From the NCBI GenBank assembly GCA_003220855.1, contig QHTP01000091.1:1-14375 (forward strand): a DNA stretch of 14,375 nucleotides, read 5' to 3'. The notes beneath the pieces are model-generated. The model was given only the letters and a program-made list of their open reading frames with translations, was not told the DNA's origin and ran no database searches. Positions 5,491 through 10,923 of this stretch are shown piece by piece. The stretch is from Gemmatimonadota bacterium (GTDB lineage Bacteria > Gemmatimonadota > Gemmatimonadetes > Gemmatimonadales > GWC2-71-9). Position 1 is the stretch's first letter, and every line of letters begins with the position of its first letter. The translations under genes and the position numbers were made by a program.

Positions 5491-5730
5491 GTGACGATGG
5501 CAGCGAGCCGGGCAAGGCAGATGCGCTCCAAACGGCCACGATCTCGCAAGGCCTCCGGGATCGTCGCGCTGGTCGAGCAGCTCAGCTCTGGCCTCGGTAG
5601 CCACGACGGCGTCGTCGTGGGCCGGGGCCTCGCGCGGCTGCTGGCGGAAGCGTACGAGACGCGCGGGCGCTCGGTCCCGGCCTGGGTCGAGCAGCTCATG
5701 GCCTATTACGGGAACCACCGGACGTCGTAA
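5491..5730 (+). CDS. Paralogue 3 of the array, lacking the HTH domain
   Basis: This 79-residue protein matches only the C-terminal helical domain of the two preceding proteins: IVALVEQLSSGLGSHD, GRGLARLLAEAYETRGRS and VPAWVEQLMAYYG align with LVRLLNELSGDL, GRDIARLLAEAYEARRLS and PPRWVQDLVRQYR. A basic 20-residue leader (RARQMRSKRPRSRKA) replaces the helix-turn-helix. The GTG at 5491 follows GAGGCGG and aligns with the other array starts; an ATG at 5497 is the alternative. Having its own promoter and element suggests a functional gene and not a remnant. If the C-terminal domain mediates dimerisation, this could be an anti-regulator that forms inactive heterodimers, but that is inference. Confidence 0.72.
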   Translation: MTMAASRARQMRSKRPRSRKASGIVALVEQLSSGLGSHDGVVVGRGLARLLAEAYETRGRSVPAWVEQLMAYYGNHRTS

Positions 5731-5740
5731 GCGCCAACCG

Positions 5741-6856
5741 TCACACGCCGAGCGTTCCCTGCGCCGGCGGTAACCGGTTCGTATAACGATCCCGCATCCC
5801 CGCGTTCTCAGGAAACCCGAAGCGACGTTGCAGCCGCCGGATGCGCCGGCCGAGCGCGGCCGCGTAGGGCCGCGGCGCACCGCTCGCGCGCGCGTAGGCG
5901 CGCCGATACCGCTCGCTCAAGTGGGGGAAGTGCGCGTCCAGCACCGGTAGAAACCGGTCGCGCACCGCCGCATAGAGCCGCAACGGGCCGGCGTGAACGA
6001 AGCGAGCGCCGGCCTCCCGGGCCGCCTGGAAGAGCGCTTCCAGGTGGGGAACGTCGTCCGTGATCCCCGGGAGGACCGGCGCCACGATCAGCCCCGCCTC
6101 GATGCCCGCCGCCGTGAGGCGCCGGAGCGCCCGCAGCCGCGCCGCCGGCATCGGCGAGCGCGCCTCGAGCCGTCTGATGATCCCAACGTCCACGGTCGTG
6201 AGCGACACGTGCACTTGGAGATCGCTCCGCTCTCCGATCCGCTGCAGCACGTCGATGTCGCGGGCCACGAGCGGGCTCTTCGTGATGATGCCGACGTTCA
6301 ACCCCTCGCACCGCGCCAGCCGCTCGAGCACCTGGCGCGTCACGCGGAAGCGCCGCTCGCCCGGTTGATACGGATCGGTCGCGGTGCCGATGACAATCGG
6401 AGCGGTCGGGCCGACGGTCGGACCGGCGGTCCGAAAGTACCGCTGCAGATCACGCTCGAGCGCGCCGAGCAGGCCTTCCTTTACGAAGATGCGCCGCTCG
6501 AACGCTTCCCAGCCGTGCGCGCCACGAAAGTCCCGAAACTCAGGCACCGAGAGCCGGCCGGCATCGTGCGCCCGCTCCACCACGTAGCGGTGCGCGTAGC
6601 GCGCGTAACAGTAGCTGCAGCCGAACTCGCAGCCGACGTACGGATTGAGCGACCAGAAATCCACGCCCGTTTGCTGCGGCGAGTTGAGAACCGAGCGGGC
6701 CGTCAGGGATACGAACCGGGTGCCGCGCAGCCGCTCGTCGAGGACGGCCGGGGCGGACGGATGGACCGGCGGACTGACGGTCTGTAACAGCGGGAGCTGG
6801 GGAGGGCGGACCGGCCGTCCGCCTGTCCGCCCGTCCGCCTGCCCGTCGTCTCTCAT
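5741..6856 (-). CDS. Radical SAM protein of the SPL-like PA0069/Rv2578c group
   Basis: The product has 371 residues. The radical SAM cluster motif is CEFGCSYC (C76, C80, C83, spacing CX3CX2C) within NPYVGCEFGCSYCYARYAHRY. It is followed by RIFVKEGLL, IVIGTATDPYQPGERRF, GLNVGIITKSPLVARDID, VHVSLTTVD and GLIVAPVLPGITDD. These are typical of the group related to spore photoproduct lyase and annotated PA0069 or Rv2578c; the substrate is unknown. The ATG at 6856 overlaps the stop of the upstream zinc-ribbon gene as ATGA, implying coupled translation. Residues 4-36 are low-complexity and encoded by an inverted octamer repeat. A second repeat-like tract encodes FRTAGPTVGPTAP before IVIGT. The gene ends 10 bases from the convergent paralogue 3 with no room for a separate terminator. 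Confidence 0.92.
   Translation of the reverse strand: MRDDGQADGRTGGRPVRPPQLPLLQTVSPPVHPSAPAVLDERLRGTRFVSLTARSVLNSPQQTGVDFWSLNPYVGCEFGCSYCYARYAHRYVVERAHDAGRLSVPEFRDFRGAHGWEAFERRIFVKEGLLGALERDLQRYFRTAGPTVGPTAPIVIGTATDPYQPGERRFRVTRQVLERLARCEGLNVGIITKSPLVARDIDVLQRIGERSDLQVHVSLTTVDVGIIRRLEARSPMPAARLRALRRLTAAGIEAGLIVAPVLPGITDDVPHLEALFQAAREAGARFVHAGPLRLYAAVRDRFLPVLDAHFPHLSERYRRAYARASGAPRPYAAALGRRIRRLQRRFGFPENAGMRDRYTNRLPPAQGTLGV
6403..6433. repeat. GC-rich self-complementary tract inside the radical SAM gene
   Basis: The tract is built from GGTCGG, GACGGTCG and GACCGGCGGTCCG units and includes the perfect hairpin GGACC-ggc-GGTCC (6420-6432). It encodes a Gly/Pro/Thr linker just before the conserved IVIGTATDPYQP strand. 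It resembles the octamer family but is less regular, so membership is uncertain. Confidence 0.4.
6752..6844. repeat. Inverted octamer repeat encoding the N-terminus of the radical SAM protein
   Basis: The left arm has units ggcggacg, gatggacc, ggcggact (6752-6775). The right arm has gtccgcct, gtccgccc, gtccgcct (6817-6840) followed by gcccgtc. The arms are reverse complements in type, with about 40 bases between them. The element is read in frame and gives DGQADGRTGGRPVRPP and PPVHPSAPA. The same arm-loop-arm plan is seen with a 7-base unit in imuB. Confidence 0.8.
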
Positions 6857-6981
6857 CCGCATCGCGCCCAGCCGCACTGCACGCACACCAGGCACCCGGA
6901 CTGGCGCACGGTGCCCGCCCCGCAGTCGGGGCAGGTGGTGCGCTCGGGCGGAGGGCTAGCTTCGGTGTTTGTTCGGGCCAT
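6853..6981 (-). CDS. 42-residue zinc-ribbon protein coupled to the radical SAM gene
   Basis: This tiny protein has two cysteine pairs: CPDC at residues 17-20 and CVQC near residue 33, with a further cysteine in each half (SGCLVC and WARCG). The pattern CPDCGAGTVRQSGCLVCVQC-GWARCG resembles the zinc-ribbon tail of vitamin B12-dependent ribonucleotide reductases. Here it stands alone. The TGA stop overlaps the ATG of the radical SAM gene (ATGA), so the two are probably translated together and may work together. The ATG at 6981 has no Shine-Dalgarno; a candidate promoter just upstream would give an almost leaderless mRNA. I see no RNR gene in the window, so a link to RNR is only similarity. Confidence 0.75.
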   Translation of the reverse strand: MARTNTEASPPPERTTCPDCGAGTVRQSGCLVCVQCGWARCG

Positions 6982-6997
6982 GAATCGGCAATATGAT
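6969..6997 (+). promoter_or_regulatory. Candidate pheA promoter
   Basis: TTGTTC (6969-6974) and TATGAT (6992-6997) are separated by 17 bases. Transcription would start near 7004, leaving about 40 bases of leader before the pheA ATG. The -10 matches five of six consensus bases. The box overlaps the divergent zinc-ribbon start and promoter. Confidence 0.5.
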
Positions 6998-7018
6998 CGC
7001 CCGGCAATCTTACGGCAA
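6990..7018 (-). promoter_or_regulatory. Candidate promoter of the zinc-ribbon/radical SAM pair
   Basis: On the minus strand TTGCCG (7018-7013) and CATATT (6995-6990) are separated by 17 bases. The start point would fall within a few bases of the ATG at 6981, so the transcript would be nearly leaderless. It overlaps the divergent pheA promoter, so the two may compete. Confidence 0.35.
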
Positions 7019-7044
7019 GAGGCCGGAGCCATTAGTCTAAGCCG

Positions 7045-7881
7045 ATGGAAAACAAGCGGATAGCATTCCAGGGGGAGCCGGGCGCCTACTCCGAGGAAGC
7101 GCTCTTTCTGCTCGAGCCGCACGCGCAGTCGCAGCCGTATCGGGAGTTCCGCGACGTCGCCCAGGCGGTGCTCGAGGGTCGTGCCGACTTGGGTCTCCTG
7201 CCGATCGAAAACTCGTTGGTCGGCTCGATCGCCACGAACTTCGACCTCATCGCCGAGTCGGGTCTCGCGATCGTGGGCGAGGTGGTGAGCTCGGTGCACC
7301 ATTGCCTGCTCGGTCTGGCGGGCGCGTCGCACGATTCGCTGCGGCGCGTGTTGTCACATCCGGTGGCCCTGGCGCAATGCGAGCGCTTCCTGCGCGGACT
7401 GGCGGGCGTGGAGGTGGTGGCGTTCTACGACACGGCGGGCGCGGCAGCCGAAGTGGCGCGGCAGCGCGACCCCGGGCTCGCCGCGATCGCCGGTGCGCTG
7501 GCGGGCAGGCGCTACGGGCTGACGATCATGGCGGAGCGCATCGAAGACGAGCCGCACAACCGGACGCGCTTCCTGCTGGTCGCGCCGGAGCCGGCGTCGC
7601 CGCCGCCGGGCGTGCCGGCGAAGACGACGCTGCTGCTCAAGCTGCCGCACCGGCCGGGCACGTTGGCGCGCGCGCTCGCGCCGCTCGCCGCGGCCGGGCT
7701 CAACCTGACCAAGCTCGAGAGCCGTCCCGACCGCACCACGCCGTGGGAATATCTCTTCTATCTGGACATCGAAGCGCGGGCGGCGGACCCTGCCATGGCG
7801 GGCGCCATCCGCGATCTCGAAGGGCAGGGCGCGGTGGTGATCGTGCTGGGCGACTACCCCCGCTTCACGCCGCGCGCCTGA
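7045..7881 (+). CDS. pheA: Prephenate dehydratase with ACT domain
   Basis: This enzyme converts prephenate to phenylpyruvate in phenylalanine synthesis. The product has 278 residues, the normal length for a monofunctional enzyme. The catalytic domain (about 4-178) includes FQGEPGAYSEEA at 8-19, LLPIENSLVGSI at 51-62 and the signature HNRTRF at 171-176, which carries the catalytic threonine T174. The ACT domain (about 194-273) contains HRPGTLARAL and the phenylalanine-binding motif ESRP at 225-228, so feedback inhibition by phenylalanine is expected. No chorismate mutase domain is fused. The ATG at 7045 is the natural start. The 3' end overlaps the convergent permease gene by 17 bases. It is transcribed alone in this window. 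Confidence 0.97.
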   Translation: MENKRIAFQGEPGAYSEEALFLLEPHAQSQPYREFRDVAQAVLEGRADLGLLPIENSLVGSIATNFDLIAESGLAIVGEVVSSVHHCLLGLAGASHDSLRRVLSHPVALAQCERFLRGLAGVEVVAFYDTAGAAAEVARQRDPGLAAIAGALAGRRYGLTIMAERIEDEPHNRTRFLLVAPEPASPPPGVPAKTTLLLKLPHRPGTLARALAPLAAAGLNLTKLESRPDRTTPWEYLFYLDIEARAADPAMAGAIRDLEGQGAVVIVLGDYPRFTPRA

Positions 7882-9295
7882 CCATCGCGCGCCACGCGAA
7901 GTACACCGGCACGCCGATCAACACCAGGCCGAGGCCCAGGAAACTGTACGTGCGCGTGGCGTCCTGAGTCAGGAGGTCCACGGCGATCACCCCGGTCGCG
8001 ATCACGTACAGGGCGGGGAGCCAGGGATATCCCGGAGTGCGGACCGGTCGCTCCGCCGCCGGTCGCTTGACGCGCAGCGCGAACAGTCCCACCGCGGTCA
8101 ACATGTAGAACACCAGCGCGGCGAAGATGACGAAGTTCAGGAGCTGGGTGTACGTGCCCGACAGGCAGAGCACGCTCGTCCATACGGCCTGGACGACCAG
8201 CGCCACGGCGGGCGTCTTGTAGCGCGGGTGCAGCACGCCCGCGGACTTGAAGAACAGGTCGTCGCGCGCCATGGCGTAGTACACGCGCGCGCCCGACAGG
8301 ATGAGGCCGTTGTTGCAGCCGAACGTCGAGATCATGATGGCAGCAGCCATGAGCTTGAGTCCCGGTTGCCCGAGGATCGCCTGGAGCGCCGCCGTGCCGA
8401 CCCGGTCCTGGGGCGCGGTCGCGATGGCGGCGGCCGGCAGCACGCTCAGGTAGGCGACGTTCGCGAGCAGGTACAGCACCGTCACGATCAACACGCCGGC
8501 TCCCATCGCGACCGGCAGGTCCCGCTCGGGATGGGTCAGCTCGCTCCCGGCGAAGCCGACGTTGTTCCAGGCGTCCATCGAGAAGAGCGACCCCACCATG
8601 GCGGCGCCCACGGTGCCGAGTCCGACGGCGACGCCGCCGGTGGCCCAGAAGTTGCCGCCGAAGTTCGCCGCGATCGCATCGGCGTGTCGTCCGACGGTGA
8701 GTCCGAGCAGGATCAGCGCCGCGAGCGCGGCGGTCTTGACGGCCGTGAGCGACGTTTGAATCATGGCCGCCGTGCGCACGCCGCGCAGGTTGATCCAGGT
8801 GAGCAGTGCCACGGACAGGACGGCGAGCAGGCGCTGGGGCGAGAGCCCGACGGCGACGTCTCCGATCGGTTGGGGAAAGTGGACCGTGGAGCCGAGGAAC
8901 ACCGCGGGCGAGAGGCCGGGCCAGAACACCGCCGTGAACCTCGCGAACGCCACGGCGACGGCGGCGATGGTGCCGGTCTGGATCACGACGAACAGCGTCC
9001 AGCCGTACAGGTAGCCGAATAGCGGCGAGATCCCCTCGCGCAGGTACACGTACTGCCCGCCCGCCTTGGGGAACATGGCGGCGAGCTCCCCGTACGACAG
9101 CGCGCCCATCAGCGTGACCACGCCCGAGGCGGCCCAGACGACCAGCAGCAGGCCGGGCGCGTGCACTTCGCGCAGGATCTCCGCGGAAACGATGAAGATG
9201 CCCGAGCCGATCATCGACCCGACGACCAGCGCGGTGGCGTCGAGTCGGGAGATCGCCTTGACGAAGTCGACTTGCGGCTGCTGCGTGGTAGCCAT
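7865..9295 (-). CDS. APC-family amino-acid permease
   Basis: This 476-residue inner-membrane transporter of the amino acid-polyamine-organocation superfamily has about 12 predicted membrane helices. TM1 holds the substrate-binding glycine motif GSMIGSGIFIV (about residues 27-37). Further family features are MGALSYGELAAMFPKAGGQYVYLRE (TM2-TM3 region), SLFSMDAWNNVGFAGSEL (TM6) and ARDDLFFKSAGVLHPRYKTPAVAL. The last is typical of APC members that place a 'P-R-x-x-T-P' loop after TM8. The substrate cannot be read from sequence; the closest resemblance is to LAT/YfnA-like or serine/threonine-type members. The ATG at 9295 gives a normal-length N-terminus. The start is only 15 bases from the divergent DUF47 start. 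It converges on pheA, but a joint role in amino-acid supply is speculative. Confidence 0.93.
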   Translation of the reverse strand: MATTQQPQVDFVKAISRLDATALVVGSMIGSGIFIVSAEILREVHAPGLLLVVWAASGVVTLMGALSYGELAAMFPKAGGQYVYLREGISPLFGYLYGWTLFVVIQTGTIAAVAVAFARFTAVFWPGLSPAVFLGSTVHFPQPIGDVAVGLSPQRLLAVLSVALLTWINLRGVRTAAMIQTSLTAVKTAALAALILLGLTVGRHADAIAANFGGNFWATGGVAVGLGTVGAAMVGSLFSMDAWNNVGFAGSELTHPERDLPVAMGAGVLIVTVLYLLANVAYLSVLPAAAIATAPQDRVGTAALQAILGQPGLKLMAAAIMISTFGCNNGLILSGARVYYAMARDDLFFKSAGVLHPRYKTPAVALVVQAVWTSVLCLSGTYTQLLNFVIFAALVFYMLTAVGLFALRVKRPAAERPVRTPGYPWLPALYVIATGVIAVDLLTQDATRTYSFLGLGLVLIGVPVYFAWRAMVRRAA

Positions 9296-9310
9296 TGGCG
9301 AGGTAACCTA

Positions 9311-9877
9311 GTGGCTCCCGCAAGGGCCCGCTATGTTGGGTGGCGAAGAACTCCCCTCACACGAGAGACACAGCGCCGCGTCAGTCACGTCGAAGCGATC
9401 AAACGGCTCGAGCACGAGGCCGACCAGGTCACCCACGAAGTGGTGAACCGGCTGGACCGCACCTTCATCACGCCGCTCGATCGCGAAGACATCCACCAGC
9501 TCGCCTCCGACCTGGACGACGTGATGGACGTGATCGACGGGATCGCGCGTCGCTCCCAGATCTTCCACCTGGGCGTCGCGCCGCAGGGGGTGAACCAGCT
9601 CACCGAGGTGATCCAGCGCATGGTGGGCGTGCTCGCCGAGGGCGTCGGCCGCCTGAAGAAAGGCGACGACGTCATGCGCTTCTGCGTCGAGGCGAAGAAG
9701 CTCGAGGAAGAGGGCGATGCGATCTACCACGAAGCCCTCGGCCGTATGTTCGAGACCGAGCGGGACGCGCTCGAAGTGATCAAGTGGAAGGAGATCTACG
9801 ACAACCTCGAGCGCACGCTCGACGAGTCGGAGGACGTCGCGAACGACCTCGAGTCCATCACGATCAAGCACGCGTGA
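9311..9877 (+). CDS. DUF47 (PhoU-like) protein, apparently short at the N-terminus
   Basis: DUF47 proteins are PhoU-like helical bundles encoded with PiT phosphate transporters and thought to modulate them. The conserved body is clear: RLEHEADQVTHEVVNRLDRTFITPLDREDIHQLASDLDDVMDVIDG, then MRFCVEAKKLEEEGDAIYHEALG and WKEIYDNLERTLDESEDVANDLESI. The best available start is GTG 9311, giving 188 residues. Its first 28 residues (MAPARARYVGWRRTPLTRETQ and on) do not resemble the family's first helix, usually a FFxLFxxxA stretch. That helix is absent in all three frames. The open frame extends upstream to 9161, but that part is antisense to the permease. Only 15 bases separate the two divergent starts, leaving no normal promoter. 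A deletion in the genome or the assembly would explain this. The stop overlaps the pit ATG (TGATG). Confidence 0.85.
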   Translation: MAPARARYVGWRRTPLTRETQRRVSHVEAIKRLEHEADQVTHEVVNRLDRTFITPLDREDIHQLASDLDDVMDVIDGIARRSQIFHLGVAPQGVNQLTEVIQRMVGVLAEGVGRLKKGDDVMRFCVEAKKLEEEGDAIYHEALGRMFETERDALEVIKWKEIYDNLERTLDESEDVANDLESITIKHA

Positions 9878-10917
9878 TGCACGCGTCCGCCTGGTTCGTC
9901 GTCGCCATCGTCGGTGTCGCGCTGTGCTTCGATTTCATCAACGGTTTTCACGACGCGGCGAACTCCATCGCCACCGTCGTGTCGACGCGGGTCCTGTCGC
10001 CGTCCGCCGCCGTCGTGTGGGCCGCGGCTTTCAACTTCCTCGCGGTGTTCTTGTTCGGAACCGCCGTGGCCAAGACGATGGGCCAGGGGCTCGTGGACCT
10101 GGCCGCGGTAGACGCCACCGTCATCTTGGCGGGGCTCGGCGGCGCCATCATCTGGGACATCATCACCTGGTGGCTCGGGCTGCCCACGTCTTCTTCGCAC
10201 GCCCTGATCGGCGGCTACGCGGGCGCGGCCGTCGCGAAGGCTGGCTTCACGGCACTGCTCTTGCCCGGCAAATGGATCCCGACCCTCGTCTTCATCGTGC
10301 TGGCGCCGCTGATGGGCCTGGTGCTGGCGCTGGCGCTGACGGTGGCCTTGTCGTGGGGGCTGCGACGCTCACTCCCGCGCAGGGTGGACCGCGTGTTTCG
10401 CGTGCTGCAGATCGGCTCGGCGGCCGCGTACTCGCTCGGGCACGGATCCAACGACGCGCAAAAAACCATGGGCATCATCGTCGGCCTGCTGGTGGCGGAG
10501 CAGCGGCTGTTCGGGACCGGGGCCATCGCGGCGTCCCCCCTGCACCTCACCGATCCCAACACCGTGCCCGCGTGGGTGGTGGTGGCGTGCGGCGCGGCGA
10601 TGGGGTTGGGCACTGTGACCGGCGGCTGGCGCATCGTCAAGACCATGGGTCAGCGTCTCACCAAGCTCACGCCATTCGGCGGCTTCTGCGCCGAGGCGAG
10701 CGGCGCGATCACGCTGTTCATCGCGTCGCACTTCGGCATCCCGGTCAGCACGACGCACACGATCACCGGCGCCATTTCGGGCGTGGGCGCGGCGCACCGC
10801 CTCTCGGCCGTCCGCTGGGGCGTCGCGGGGCGGATCGTGTGGGCGTGGATCCTCACGATCCCCGCGTCGGCGGGGATCGCGGGATTGACCTACGTCGTGC
10901 TGCGGGCGCTGGTCTAG
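9877..10917 (+). CDS. pit: PiT-family inorganic phosphate transporter
   Basis: This low-affinity phosphate symporter of the inner membrane has 346 residues and about 10 membrane helices. Both inverted-repeat signatures of the family are present: GFHDAANSIATVVSTRVL at residues 23-40 and GHGSNDAQKTMGI at 189-201, with WWLGLPTSSSHALIGG and GIPVSTTHTITGAI as the matching second motifs. The ATG at 9877 shares its A with the TGA stop of the DUF47 gene, so the pair is translationally coupled, a widespread arrangement. The gene ends 6 bases from the convergent LVIVD gene, with no terminator hairpin visible. Confidence 0.95.
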   Translation: MHASAWFVVAIVGVALCFDFINGFHDAANSIATVVSTRVLSPSAAVVWAAAFNFLAVFLFGTAVAKTMGQGLVDLAAVDATVILAGLGGAIIWDIITWWLGLPTSSSHALIGGYAGAAVAKAGFTALLLPGKWIPTLVFIVLAPLMGLVLALALTVALSWGLRRSLPRRVDRVFRVLQIGSAAAYSLGHGSNDAQKTMGIIVGLLVAEQRLFGTGAIAASPLHLTDPNTVPAWVVVACGAAMGLGTVTGGWRIVKTMGQRLTKLTPFGGFCAEASGAITLFIASHFGIPVSTTHTITGAISGVGAAHRLSAVRWGVAGRIVWAWILTIPASAGIAGLTYVVLRALV

Positions 10918-10923
10918 CCCGCT

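Noticed and set aside
7865..7881. Overlap of pheA and permease 3' ends as a regulatory antisense pair
   Set aside because: A 17-base convergent overlap is ordinary in compact genomes and gives no evidence of regulation by itself.
9161..9310. Upstream extension of the DUF47 frame
   Set aside because: It is antisense to the permease N-terminus, gives charged residues unlike the missing DUF47 helix, and has no start context.
10918..10923. Terminator between convergent pit and LVIVD genes
   Set aside because: Only 6 bases separate the stops and I see no stem-loop with a T-run in either direction.
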